Positions 16,744 through 27,036 of a stretch of 64,000 bases of DNA are shown here, piece by piece. A model generated the notes under the pieces. That model was not told the DNA's origin, did no database searches, and saw nothing but the letters and a program-made list of their open reading frames with translations. The first letter of the stretch is position 1. Every line of letters starts with the position of its first letter. Source of the DNA: Ruegeria halocynthiae (GTDB lineage Bacteria; Pseudomonadota; Alphaproteobacteria; Rhodobacterales; Rhodobacteraceae); the NCBI RefSeq assembly GCF_900106805.1, contig NZ_FNNP01000004.1:186001-250000 (forward strand), in the 5' to 3' direction. The position numbers were made by a program, and so were the translations under genes.

Positions 16744-16912
16744 CGGTGCGGGACTCCAAATATTTCGCGCAGCACTTCTTTTACGCTGCTTGTGCAGAAA
16801 GTACCAGAGGGTGCGGGGTAGCGTGAACGCTGAAATGGCATTCAATAACGCTTGTTCAAGCGTAGCGTGGATTTCTGACTGATTTTGGCTGCCGTAGATG
16901 ACGGCTTGCAGT

Positions 16913-17752
16913 TCAGGAATCGCTTTGGTCTTGTTCAATACTCTCGTATATGATGACCCCTTTGCCAGGGGAGTAACTGGCGGGTGCTTTGGGCAGGTCT
17001 GCTATGATCGGGTTCATATCGAACTCTGAAAGAAACGCCTGAAGCTCCTCATTTGTCGCGTCGGAAACAATCGTTACTTCTACTTGCCCGTCCAGATAGA
17101 TCGATAAGTTCTGGTATTTGACCGCAGTGTAGTCCCGTGTTTTGGAATCGTAAGAAAACTGGCTGTGTTTGTGAATCAATACGCCGTCTATCTCGGCGAA
17201 GTGTTCTGTGCTTTTCTTGAGCCGGAATTTTTTACCATCCTTCGCGGCGTGAAGTCCTTTGCGATAGATTTTTATGCCAATTGCAATTGTTCTTCCGTCT
17301 TTGCGATAGATTCTGACGTCACCAGATTTGGGTTCTTTTGTGACCCGCTTCAGCGCAGACAGAACGCGATGCTCTGTTGTGTGGCTGTGTACTCCACTTT
17401 TGGCTGGTTTACCCAGCATCTCTTCGAGCGCGCCAATGTCGAACGAGGTCTCTGTCCAACCTGGAATTGCCGCAGGGAAGACTCGGGCTGGCTCAAAGGG
17501 TAACGAGAAGAAAATCCCATCCCGCAAATTGACGATAAAATGTGCGAGCGCTCCTTGACGGCCACACCGTCGAACACATCCATCCTCGTGCCGTTTCTCA
17601 TATTGATCTGCACTTGCATCCAATTGCGCATTCAGCGCTGCACGGCTTGCCGATTTGCGCTCGTCCGTCATGTAGGTGTCAAATGCCAACAATGTGGCGC
17701 CAACCATCAATATCGCGCCAAGCGTGAATACAATTCCTGCAACTACCCGCAT
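16913..17752 (-). CDS. Hypothetical membrane-anchored protein
   Basis: This 279-residue protein has one N-terminal hydrophobic segment (MRVVAGIVFTLGAILMVGATLLAF) and a soluble, Lys-rich remainder, probably periplasmic. A C-x3-C pair (GCVRRCG) lies near residue 60. The middle region alternates short strands (VRIYRKDGRTIAIGIKIYRKG). I recognise no family. By eye its codon use is less GC-rich than map and sfsA on either side, and the promoter-side gap 17753-17879 is AT-rich, so recent acquisition is possible. GAGA lies eight to eleven bases upstream of the ATG. Confidence 0.7.
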   Translation of the reverse strand: MRVVAGIVFTLGAILMVGATLLAFDTYMTDERKSASRAALNAQLDASADQYEKRHEDGCVRRCGRQGALAHFIVNLRDGIFFSLPFEPARVFPAAIPGWTETSFDIGALEEMLGKPAKSGVHSHTTEHRVLSALKRVTKEPKSGDVRIYRKDGRTIAIGIKIYRKGLHAAKDGKKFRLKKSTEHFAEIDGVLIHKHSQFSYDSKTRDYTAVKYQNLSIYLDGQVEVTIVSDATNEELQAFLSEFDMNPIIADLPKAPASYSPGKGVIIYESIEQDQSDS

Positions 17753-17879
17753 GTTAATTCTCTTTTTTAGACTGCGCCTGCATAATCAATTATCAGGTTA
17801 TACCTTAAGTTGAATTGAGGCGATTTTATGATTTGGAGAACCGGTAAGGCATTGTTTTTAAACATTTGATACCAATAGA

Positions 17880-18581
17880 CTAAATTGAGAATCGCATCGG
17901 ATCAGCCCACACACCTGTTGGGGAGATTCGGGTTCCGCAGATCATCCGCTCAACACCCGATGCCTGCGCCACCTCAAACGACGCCGCATAAGTTGGATCA
18001 ATATCCGCAGCCAGCGTGAACCGATCACAATCTGTGCGCTGCACCAGATAAAGCAAGATCGCCCGGTGTCCTTGCGCTGCCATCTTGGCCAGTTCGCCCA
18101 GATGCTTGGTGCCTCGCGCGGTCACACTGTCGGGGAACTCGGCCAGACCGGGTTCGCGCGAAAGGGTCACGCTTTTGACCTCAACATAGGCATCGGGCAG
18201 GCCCGGCTGAGTCAGCAGGAAATCGATGCGGCTGTTTTCGCCGTATTTGACCTCGGGGCGGATGGTTTCATAGGCCGCCAGTTCGGGAAACTCGCGCGCC
18301 TTCAAAGCCGTCCGCAAGGCCCGGTTCGGGACGGACGTATCGACCCCAGTGAAATGTCCGTTCTCATGATCGACCAGCCGCCAGCCGTATTTCAGTTTTT
18401 TCTTCGGGTCATCATTCGGCTCCAGCCAGATCTTCTCACCCGGTTCGGCCAAACCCATCATCGAGCCAGGATTGGCGCAATGGGCTGTCACCTCTTGCCC
18501 GTCTTCCAGCCTGCAATCGGCCAGAAAGCGTTTGTAGCGGCGGATCAGGCGGGCGGGGACAAGGGGGGTTTCAAATCGCAT
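17880..18581 (-). CDS. sfsA: SfsA family DNA/RNA nuclease-like protein
   Basis: This 233-residue protein shows the full SfsA pattern: MRFETPLVPARLIRRYKRFL, the OB-like region AHCANPGSMMGLAEPG, the nuclease-core SRIDFLLTQPGLPDAYVEVKSVTL (the PD-(D/E)xK Asp and ExK) and the GTKHLGELAKMAAQGHRAILLYLVQR stretch. SfsA was named as a sugar-fermentation stimulator in E. coli and binds DNA; its biological role is still unclear. The ATG at 18581 is used rather than the TTG at 18587. It diverges from the MoCF-domain gene with 51 bp between them. Confidence 0.93.
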   Translation of the reverse strand: MRFETPLVPARLIRRYKRFLADCRLEDGQEVTAHCANPGSMMGLAEPGEKIWLEPNDDPKKKLKYGWRLVDHENGHFTGVDTSVPNRALRTALKAREFPELAAYETIRPEVKYGENSRIDFLLTQPGLPDAYVEVKSVTLSREPGLAEFPDSVTARGTKHLGELAKMAAQGHRAILLYLVQRTDCDRFTLAADIDPTYAASFEVAQASGVERMICGTRISPTGVWADPMRFSI

Positions 18582-18632
18582 GGCCAAGGGCCTATACCTG
18601 CCCTAACGGTCGATCAAGAGGGAGGGCGCGCC

Positions 18633-19355
18633 ATGGCCAATCCAACTGCTGCAATGTTGGTGATCGGGGATGAGATCCTCTCGGGCCGCACCCGCGATGC
18701 CAACATGCATTATCTGGCTGGTGAACTAACCAAGCAGGGTATCGACCTGAACGAGGTGCGCATTGTCAGCGACGACGCCCCGGCGATCGAGGCGGCGGTC
18801 AAGGCGCTGTCGGATACTCATGACCATGTTTTCACCAGCGGTGGCATCGGGCCAACCCATGACGATATCACCGCCGATTGCATCGCCCGCGCCTTTGGGG
18901 CGCATATCGACGTGCGGGCCGACGCTCGAGCGCTGCTTGAGGTCCATTACGAAAAATCCGGGTTGGAACTGAATGACGCCCGCCTGCGCATGGCGCGCAT
19001 CCCGGACGGGGCTGAACTGATCGACAATCCGGTCTCGACCGCGCCCGGCTTCACTATCGGGAACGTGCATGTCATGGCCGGTGTGCCCTTGGTCTTTCAG
19101 GCGATGGTTGCGAGTGTTCTGCCCTCGCTCACCGGTGGCCGCCCGCTTTTGTCGCAGACACTGCGTGTCGACCGGGGTGAGGGCGATATCGCAGCGACCT
19201 TGGCCGCGCTTGCCGAGGATTTCGGAGACCTGTCCATCGGCTGCTATCCGTTTCAAACCAATGGTGTGTTCGGGGCGAACGTGGTTGTCCGTGGCACGGA
19301 TGGCGGGCGGATCGACGCCGCCATGATACGCCTCGCGAAAGAGATCGAGCTTTGA
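18633..19355 (+). CDS. MoCF-domain protein (CinA N-terminal-like, COG1058)
   Basis: This 240-residue protein contains one molybdopterin-binding (MoCF_biosynth) domain: AAMLVIGDEILSGRTRDAN, the VFTSGGIGPTHDDITADC loop, and ARIPDGAELIDNPVSTAPGF. It corresponds to the N-terminal half of CinA and lacks the C-terminal nicotinamide-nucleotide amidase domain. Related stand-alone proteins have pyrophosphatase activity on ADP-ribose-like compounds, but this one is unassigned. GGGAGGG lies eight bases before the ATG at 18633; the frame upstream is the shadow of sfsA. The stop overlaps the TTG of the next gene. Confidence 0.88.
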   Translation: MANPTAAMLVIGDEILSGRTRDANMHYLAGELTKQGIDLNEVRIVSDDAPAIEAAVKALSDTHDHVFTSGGIGPTHDDITADCIARAFGAHIDVRADARALLEVHYEKSGLELNDARLRMARIPDGAELIDNPVSTAPGFTIGNVHVMAGVPLVFQAMVASVLPSLTGGRPLLSQTLRVDRGEGDIAATLAALAEDFGDLSIGCYPFQTNGVFGANVVVRGTDGGRIDAAMIRLAKEIEL

Positions 19356-20062
19356 GCGTCGATTGGGCCGCAATTGTTGATGGCACATGGCCTGCGGCAG
19401 CCTATCAGACACAGGGGCCTTTCCAGTTGCGGCAAGGGCAGGGCGGCGGTTCGCGAGTCTCGGCAGCCAGTCGCATCGGGGACGTGACTGATGCTGATGT
19501 CGACGCCGCCGAGGCTGCCATGCAGGCGATGGGCCAGAAACGTATCTTCTGCCTGCGTCCCGGGGATGAAGCGCTGGACGCGATGCTTGCCGAACGAGGT
19601 TATGATATCCTCGATCCGGTCAATATTTACTCCTGCCCGGCGCGGCAGCTGACGGATACTCCGATCCCGCGCGTCACCGTGTTCGACATTTGGGAACCGC
19701 TGGCCATCATGCGCGAAATCTGGGCACAAGGCGGTATTGGCCCGGAGCGGCTTGCGGTCATGCGGCGGGCAAAAGGGCTAAAAACGGGCCTGTTGATGCG
19801 CCATACCGATCAACCGGCAGGCACCGGCTTTGTGGCAATCCATGACGGTATCGCGATGGTGCACGCGCTGGAAATTCTGCCGGATCACCGCCGCAAGGGC
19901 ATGGGTGTCTGGGCCATGCGCGCCGCGGCCTTTTGGGCGCTGGACAATGGCGCTGAGACGCTTAGCGTGATCTGTACCAAGGCGAATGCGGGGGCCAATG
20001 GCCTCTACCACTCGCTGGGGATGGAGATCGTCGGAGAATATCACTACCGCCAGCGCGTCTGA
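19352..20062 (+). CDS. GNAT family N-acetyltransferase
   Basis: This 236-residue protein has an N-terminal half with a degenerate acetyltransferase-like fold and a C-terminal GNAT domain, where ALEILPDHRRKGMGVWAMRAAAFWA contains the acetyl-CoA-binding R-x-x-G-x-G/A motif (RRKGMG) and ANAGANGLYHSLGMEIVGEYHY is the terminal strand-helix pair. The start is TTG at 19352, overlapping the upstream stop (TTGA), with no better start nearby. The substrate is unknown. It belongs to the operon running from 18633 to 22443. Confidence 0.85.
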   Translation: MSVDWAAIVDGTWPAAAYQTQGPFQLRQGQGGGSRVSAASRIGDVTDADVDAAEAAMQAMGQKRIFCLRPGDEALDAMLAERGYDILDPVNIYSCPARQLTDTPIPRVTVFDIWEPLAIMREIWAQGGIGPERLAVMRRAKGLKTGLLMRHTDQPAGTGFVAIHDGIAMVHALEILPDHRRKGMGVWAMRAAAFWALDNGAETLSVICTKANAGANGLYHSLGMEIVGEYHYRQRV

Positions 20063-20072
20063 GGAGAGCGAA

Positions 20073-20645
20073 TTGACCAAACAGGACATGCCCACCGCCC
20101 TGAACCTGCCGATGGTGGACCCGCTGCCGCCGGAGACGCAGAAATATTTTGATATCTGCATCGAAAAGCTGGGCATGGTGCCCAATGTGCTGCGGGCCTA
20201 TGCCTTTGATGTTGAAAAGCTGAACGCCTTTACGGCGATGTATAACGATCTGATGCTGGCCGAGAGCGGGCTGTCGAAACTGGAACGTGAGATGATCGCG
20301 GTCGTGGTTTCCTCGATCAACAAGTGCTTCTACTGCCTCGTGGCCCACGGTGCGGCGGTGCGACAGCTTTCGGGCGATCCACATCTAGGAGAAATGCTGG
20401 TCATGAACTACCGCGTCGCCAAACTGGACGACCGCCAGCGTGCCATGCTGGATTTTGCCGCCAAGATGACCACAGCCAGTACGACGATCGAGGAACCTGA
20501 TCGTCAGCAGTTACGCGATGCCGGGTTCTCGGATCGTGATGTCTGGGACATCGCCAATGTCACCGGTTTCTTCAATATGACCAATCGCGTCGCCAGTGCC
20601 ACGGCGATGGTCCCGAACCCCGAGTATCACGCCCAATTCCGATGA
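20073..20645 (+). CDS. Carboxymuconolactone decarboxylase/AhpD-like peroxidase-related protein
   Basis: This 190-residue protein carries the AhpD-type redox motif C-x2-C-x3-H (CFYCLVAH, Cys at about 85 and 88, His at 92) after a long helical lead (PPETQKYFDICIEKLGMVPN). The layout matches the 'uncharacterised peroxidase-related enzyme' branch of the CMD family, which may act as a hydroperoxide or disulfide reductase. The start is TTG at 20073: GAGGAG lies exactly six bases before it, but 21 bases before the first ATG at 20088. The stop overlaps the next ATG by 4 bp. Confidence 0.88.
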   Translation: MTKQDMPTALNLPMVDPLPPETQKYFDICIEKLGMVPNVLRAYAFDVEKLNAFTAMYNDLMLAESGLSKLEREMIAVVVSSINKCFYCLVAHGAAVRQLSGDPHLGEMLVMNYRVAKLDDRQRAMLDFAAKMTTASTTIEEPDRQQLRDAGFSDRDVWDIANVTGFFNMTNRVASATAMVPNPEYHAQFR

Positions 20646-21541
20646 TCCGTTTTCTGCTCCTTGTCCTTCTTCTGGCTGTGCCTGCACATGCGCAGGAATT
20701 GACGCTGCCCGCCAGCGCCCGGCAGATCTCTGACCGCACCAGTGCGTTGGACAGCTACGACCTGCCAACCGGAGTGTTCACTGATGGCGCGGTGCCATCC
20801 CGCATTGTCGAAGGACGCGTTGAGCGGCTTACATGGCGGTTGCAGGCCGGGTCCAGCACAACGCTGCAAATTTTGGCACCGCTGCGGGATCAGTTGCAGG
20901 CGCAGGGATTTGACATCACCTTTGAATGCGAGGCGCGGACTTGTGGCGGCTTCGATTTCCGCTTCGGTACCGAAGTTGTGCCAACGCCCGATATGTATGT
21001 GGCGATCCATGACTATCGGTTCCTCACTGCAACCCGTGGCGATGACGTGCTGAGCTTGCTTGTCAGCCGCAATCCCCCAGATGGCTACGTACAGATGATC
21101 CGCGTTACTCCGGTGGGAACTCAATCCGCACCGCCTATAGTGATCGAGGAGACCGGTGACGGTGCCGCGGGCCTGCTGAGCAACCTGACCCGCGACGGCC
21201 ATGTCATCCTTGACGATCTGCATTTCCGTACGGGCGAGGTGGCGCTGGGCGAGGGGCCCTTTGCCTCTCTGAATTTGTTGGCGGGGTATCTCTCTGAAAA
21301 TCCAGGAACGCGGTTGGCATTGGTTGGGCATACCGATGATACTGGTGATCTGCAGGCCAATATTGCGGTCAGCACCAAACGGGCCGAGGCGGTCCGCACC
21401 CGCCTGATCGAAGCACATGGCATCGCCTCTGACCGGGTTGAAGCGCAGGGTGCGGGATATCTTTCCCCGATCACTTCTAATGCCACGCCCGAGGGTCGGG
21501 ATATCAATCGCCGGGTCGAAGCCGTACTGCTGGTCAATTGA
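20642..21541 (+). CDS. OmpA-family periplasmic protein
   Basis: The 299-residue precursor has a signal peptide (MIRFLLLVLLLAVPAHAQ), a unique N-terminal region with two Cys (CEARTCGGFDF), and a C-terminal OmpA/MotB peptidoglycan-binding domain: DDLHFRTGEVAL, LALVGHTDDTGDLQANIAVSTKRAEAVRTRL and GYLSPITSNATPEGRDINRRVE. The Asp and Arg residues that contact diaminopimelate are present. No beta-barrel is predicted, so it is a periplasmic peptidoglycan-associated protein rather than a porin. It overlaps the CMD gene and is 83 bp before the DUF2189 gene. Confidence 0.9.
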   Translation: MIRFLLLVLLLAVPAHAQELTLPASARQISDRTSALDSYDLPTGVFTDGAVPSRIVEGRVERLTWRLQAGSSTTLQILAPLRDQLQAQGFDITFECEARTCGGFDFRFGTEVVPTPDMYVAIHDYRFLTATRGDDVLSLLVSRNPPDGYVQMIRVTPVGTQSAPPIVIEETGDGAAGLLSNLTRDGHVILDDLHFRTGEVALGEGPFASLNLLAGYLSENPGTRLALVGHTDDTGDLQANIAVSTKRAEAVRTRLIEAHGIASDRVEAQGAGYLSPITSNATPEGRDINRRVEAVLLVN

Positions 21542-21624
21542 CCCACCGCAGATACAGCGGCCGGCCGCCTTCCCTTGCTCTTATGCCTCGCCATGATGCA
21601 AACTTGCTTGCGGAGGAGTGTGTC

Positions 21625-22443
21625 ATGACATCCAAGGCCGCAGGTTCACCACCACCGGACAATCATACACCGCAGCAGCAGGCCATGCCCGAAGTGAATA
21701 ATCTGACAACGGCGGATATCACCGCATCGCTGAAGGCCGGGTTTTCCGACTTTCTGGCGCGCCCCGTCATGAGTGGCTTCTTCGGTCTGTTCTATGCGGT
21801 TTTCGGGATTCTGTTTGTCTGGTGTCTGATCTGGCTCGGCAAGATCTGGATGATCATTCCCGCCGCTGTTGGTTTTCCGCTGGTTGCACCGTTCGCCGCA
21901 GCCGGGCTCTATGAAATGTCTCGCCGATTACAGAGCGGCGAGAGCTTCGGCTGGTCTGAAATTCTTGCCGTCATGGCCAATCAGCGAAAGCGCGAAATGG
22001 GCTGGATGGCCTTTGTCACCCTGTTCATATTCTGGATATGGACCTACCAGATCCGGCTTTGGCTGGCGATTACCTTGCAGAATGCATCGTTTTCGAATTT
22101 TGACAGCTTCTTGAACACCGTGTTTTTTACACCGCAGGGCTGGACCTTCCTTGCGATTGGCACTTGCGTCGGCGCCATCCTGTCGACTGTTTTGTTCTCG
22201 GTAACTGTCGTCGCCATGCCCATGCTGCTCGATTGGGAAACCAATTTCGTGTCCGCCATGCTCACGTCCATTCGTGTCGTCACACAAAACCCGGTGGTCA
22301 TGCTCAGTTGGGCCGCTATCATCTCGGTGACCATGCTGCTGTCTATGATTCCGGCATTTCTGGGACTGATCTTCACCCTGCCGATCCTGGGTCACACCAC
22401 ATGGCATCTCTATCAGCGGGCTGTGTCACCGGCAGAGAAATAA
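21625..22443 (+). CDS. DUF2189 integral membrane protein
   Basis: This 272-residue protein has an N-terminal hydrophilic part followed by five or six membrane helices. The DUF2189 pattern is visible: a start of helical repeats (ITASLKAGFSDFLARP), FGLFYAVFGILFVW, then PLVAPFAAAGLYEMSRRLQSGE, and the late ATW-like ILGHTTWHLYQRAV. The function of this family is unknown; it is common in alphaproteobacteria. ATG at 21625 is chosen because CGGAGGAG lies six bases ahead; a frame open from 21538 would lack a binding site. Confidence 0.88.
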   Translation: MTSKAAGSPPPDNHTPQQQAMPEVNNLTTADITASLKAGFSDFLARPVMSGFFGLFYAVFGILFVWCLIWLGKIWMIIPAAVGFPLVAPFAAAGLYEMSRRLQSGESFGWSEILAVMANQRKREMGWMAFVTLFIFWIWTYQIRLWLAITLQNASFSNFDSFLNTVFFTPQGWTFLAIGTCVGAILSTVLFSVTVVAMPMLLDWETNFVSAMLTSIRVVTQNPVVMLSWAAIISVTMLLSMIPAFLGLIFTLPILGHTTWHLYQRAVSPAEK

Positions 22444-22495
22444 CTTGTCCAGCCTAATGGTCGCGACAAATTGCGCCGGATCGCTATCAGCACAT

Positions 22496-22524
22496 AAAAA
22501 AAGACCCGCACAATTCAGTACGGG
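22496..22524 (-). terminator. Rho-independent terminator of the LysR gene
   Basis: Read on the minus strand, CCCGTAC pairs with GTGCGGG (one G-T pair) around TGAATT and is followed by TC and seven T. It lies 25 bases past the LysR stop codon. Confidence 0.8.
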
Positions 22525-22548
22525 CCGTTTAAGTTCTCTGGGAGAGAT

Positions 22549-23454
22549 TTACCAATCCATCGGGCCCTTCTCGGCAAAGGAATCGACCAGAAAGTCAATG
22601 AACGCCCGCACTTTGGGCTGGGTGAACCGGCCCGGCGGATACACGGCATAGACGCCCTGAACTTCATCGGGTAGCGATGGCATTGCATCCACCACTTCGC
22701 CTGACTTCAGCGCGTCAGCATAGAGATAACTGGGCAGATGCGCGATCCCCAGCCCCGAGATGGCGGCGTTTAGCAGGGATTGTCCGTCATTCACACTCAG
22801 CCAGCCAGCCGTGCGGACCTGACGTTTTTCACCCGATGGTGCCGTCAGTTTCCACACGCTGCCCGAGGATTGGCTTGAATAATGCAGCAGCTTGTGTTCG
22901 TTCAGATCGTCGATCTTCTGGGGGCGACCAAACTGTTCAATGTAACTGGGGGCCGCAACCATACGCTTGACGGTTTCGGTCAGCTTACGGGCGCGCAGTG
23001 TGCTGTCTTCCAGCTCACCAATACGCACGGCCACGTCGAAACCTTCTGAAATCAGTTCTACATAACGGTTGTTCAGCACCATGTTCACGGTGATGTCTGG
23101 ATAGACGGACAGGAAATCAGACAGTACTGGCGACAGATGATTGACACCGAAATCCGTCGCGACACTGATCCGCAGCAGACCAGAGGGATCGGATTGCATC
23201 GAGGTCACAAGCGCATCCGCCTCGCCCGCGTCGTTCAAAACGCGGCGCGCGCGGTCGTAATAGGCCAGTCCGATCTCGGTCGGCGATACCCGGCGCGTGG
23301 TCCGGTTCAGCAGCCTTGCCCCCAGCCGCGCCTCAAGGCTTGAGACGTGCTTGGACACGGCTGATTTGGAGATGCCCATCTTCTTGGCCGCGTCGGTGAA
23401 ACCACCTTGGTCCACCACGTTGGAAAAGGCCTCCATTTCGGTCAGTCGATCCAT
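22549..23454 (-). CDS. LysR-family transcriptional regulator (AaeR/CrgA-like)
   Basis: The 301-residue protein has the N-terminal winged helix (MDRLTEMEAFSNVVDQGGFTD, KKMGISKSAVSKHVSSLE, LLNRTTRRVSPTEIG) and a LysR substrate domain with the DVAVRIGEL, APSYIEQFG and VNDGQSLLNAAISGLGIAHLPSYL stretches typical of the CrgA/DmlR branch. The effector is unknown. It diverges from the DUF4399 gene with about 228 bp between starts. LysR regulators often control the divergent neighbour, so that gene is a possible target. Confidence 0.93.
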   Translation of the reverse strand: MDRLTEMEAFSNVVDQGGFTDAAKKMGISKSAVSKHVSSLEARLGARLLNRTTRRVSPTEIGLAYYDRARRVLNDAGEADALVTSMQSDPSGLLRISVATDFGVNHLSPVLSDFLSVYPDITVNMVLNNRYVELISEGFDVAVRIGELEDSTLRARKLTETVKRMVAAPSYIEQFGRPQKIDDLNEHKLLHYSSQSSGSVWKLTAPSGEKRQVRTAGWLSVNDGQSLLNAAISGLGIAHLPSYLYADALKSGEVVDAMPSLPDEVQGVYAVYPPGRFTQPKVRAFIDFLVDSFAEKGPMDW

Positions 23455-23682
23455 TCTCGTTCCCCAGGTCTTCTGTTCGTTGTCTCTTTATCGCGATCAA
23501 TCTGGGCAAGAACGGGGCAGACATGGGATAATATCAGGGTTTTGAATCGGATCGTTTGCGACTGGGAAACGCCGGGATCGCAACGCCGCAGCCCGAACCA
23601 GCCGGTGCATAACCCCGATTTCTGGACTTATTTCCAATCGTGCTATGATGAGAATGGCATTTTTGTGACCAAGGAGGAGATC

Positions 23683-24123
23683 ATGAAAGCCCTTTTCTCA
23701 GTTGCCGCCCTGTGCCTGTCCGCCAGTCTTGTCTGGGCCGGAGGGGAAACGCCCTCAAATCCCGATGCGACGGTCTATTTCGTGAATCTGTCTGATGGGG
23801 ATACCGTGCAATCGCCGGTCACCGTTGTCTTTGGCCTCAGTGGCATGGGTGTGGCCCCTGCTGGAATCGAGAATGAAAATACGGGCCACCATCACCTTCT
23901 GATTGATCGCCCGCCGCTGGGGCAGGGAGAGGACGGAGCGGATGAACTGGCTTTTGGCCTGCCTGCTGACGATAATCATATGCATTTTGGAGGCGGCCAG
24001 ACCGAGGTGGCGCTGGATCTTGCTCCGGGAGAGCACACGCTGCAACTGGTGCTGGGCGATGCGGGTCATGTGCCCCATGCGACTCCGATTATGTCCGAGG
24101 TGATCACGATCACCGTGGAGTAA
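23683..24123 (+). CDS. DUF4399 periplasmic protein
   Basis: The 146-residue precursor has a signal peptide (MKALFSVAALCLSASLVWAG) followed by the DUF4399 fold: VYFVNLSDGDTVQSPVTVVFGLSGMGVAPAG, a histidine cluster TGHHHLLID, HMHFGGGQTEV and LAPGEHTLQLVLGDAGHVPH. The repeated His residues suggest metal or small-molecule binding, which is inference. AAGGAGGAG lies six bases before the ATG at 23683; the long upstream frame covers the LysR promoter region. It stands alone, divergent from the LysR gene. Confidence 0.88.
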   Translation: MKALFSVAALCLSASLVWAGGETPSNPDATVYFVNLSDGDTVQSPVTVVFGLSGMGVAPAGIENENTGHHHLLIDRPPLGQGEDGADELAFGLPADDNHMHFGGGQTEVALDLAPGEHTLQLVLGDAGHVPHATPIMSEVITITVE

Positions 24124-24137
24124 CCCAAAAACCGCGT

Positions 24138-24527
24138 CTATGCGGCTGTGGGTAGCAGAAATATGCCGCGGGCAAGCTGTGAGTTTAGACGCTCGGTAGT
24201 ATACCATTGGTTGAGCACTGCCTTGACCATCAGGTCCTCATTGTCCCGCGCGAAGCTTTCAAAATCATCGGCTTGGGTCATGGCAAGGCGCTCTGCTATC
24301 AGGCTCATGAAAGCGTAGGTGATTGTCAGATTGAACTTGTCCGGGGCACCTGCACTGGCAGCCAATGCCCGGATTCCCTTGGCATAAGTCGCTGCTGCAT
24401 CAATGAAATCGTACTTGCGCAGCAGATCATAGGCGACCTGCACGTGTTCTGCATGACCGAATTTTGTGTCGTCGATCGCATGTGCCTCAAACGCGACGGT
24501 GACATCGGCGTATCGCAATGTACTCAT
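24138..24527 (-). CDS. Hypothetical protein, second gene of the RHH operon
   Basis: This 129-residue soluble, mostly helical protein has a GHAEHVQVAYDLLRKY stretch like a poorly described family in which H-x2-H-x4-A-x3-L recurs, then a second helical block (FNLTITYAFMSLIAERL). No signal peptide or membrane segment is seen. The start overlaps the ribbon-helix-helix gene by 4 bp, so both are translated together. That arrangement resembles regulator-effector or antitoxin-toxin pairs, but the protein matches no toxin that I recognise. Confidence 0.7.
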   Translation of the reverse strand: MSTLRYADVTVAFEAHAIDDTKFGHAEHVQVAYDLLRKYDFIDAAATYAKGIRALAASAGAPDKFNLTITYAFMSLIAERLAMTQADDFESFARDNEDLMVKAVLNQWYTTERLNSQLARGIFLLPTAA

Positions 24528-24775
24528 TCTCTGTCCTCCTTGAAACGGTGACTGTCTTCAGCGGTCCAATCCAGGTCATAGACTTTCTTGAGCTGTTTGA
24601 TCTTCTCCAGTGTTTCCTCGGAAAATGCGGGCTTGTTCTCAAAGCTGTGCAGAGCGATGCCCTCGATCAGATCGCCAAGGGTCATGTCCAGCGACTCGGC
24701 CAGCCCTTTGAGGACTTTCAGCAATCGCTTTTCGATTCGAATACCTGTTTGGGTGCGTTCTGTTTTCTGATCCAT
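24524..24775 (-). CDS. Small ribbon-helix-helix-like protein
   Basis: The 83-residue protein has a short basic strand (TGIRIEKRLLKVLKGLAES) followed by two helices (LDMTLGDLIEGIALHSFE), the layout of ribbon-helix-helix DNA-binding proteins, then a charged helical tail. No Shine-Dalgarno sequence precedes the ATG; the upstream bases are TATATATCTG, and AT-rich TACATA repeats begin three bases beyond. Translation could start from a leaderless or very short message. It probably regulates its own operon with the downstream unknown gene. Confidence 0.72.
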   Translation of the reverse strand: MDQKTERTQTGIRIEKRLLKVLKGLAESLDMTLGDLIEGIALHSFENKPAFSEETLEKIKQLKKVYDLDWTAEDSHRFKEDRE

Positions 24776-24783
24776 CAGATATA

Positions 24784-24801
24784 TATGTACTTATGTATGT
24801 A
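24784..24801 (-). promoter_or_regulatory. TACATA repeats at the RHH operon start (probable autoregulatory operator)
   Basis: On the minus strand TACATA occurs three times within 18 bases (plus-strand TATGTA at 24784, 24792 and 24796), just upstream of the RHH start codon. A TTGACT hexamer lies at 24805-24810 and could be the -35 element, which would put the -10 element inside the repeats. Repressor binding there would block transcription. The assignment is inferred from position and repetition. Confidence 0.45.
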
Positions 24802-24820
24802 ATTAGTCAAGCAGCACAGG

Positions 24821-24842
24821 AAAACCGCCCCTTGCGGGGCGG
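24821..24842 (-). terminator. Rho-independent terminator of fadH
   Basis: Minus-strand CCGCCCC pairs with GGGGCGG around a GCAA loop and is followed by TTTT. It lies 30 bases downstream of the fadH stop and upstream of the RHH operon, insulating the two. Confidence 0.8.
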
Positions 24843-24871
24843 CTTCTGAAAACTCAAGTTGATCTTAAATG

Positions 24872-26947
<2,076 letters not shown>

Positions 26948-27036
26948 TCTTTGTCACGCGAAACCTAACGTCATTCCCTTTGCCTTCGTTGCGTCGCTTG
27001 TTACAGACGCAGCTGAACTTGTTGATGAGGCCGCGC

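Noticed and set aside
15931..16938. Longer map protein starting at 16938
   Set aside because: The extra 65 residues do not look like a MetAP, they overlap the upstream gene, and ATG 16743 gives the family length.
18066..18632. Long N-terminal extension of the MoCF protein
   Set aside because: It is antisense to sfsA; a strong ribosome binding site marks the start at 18633.
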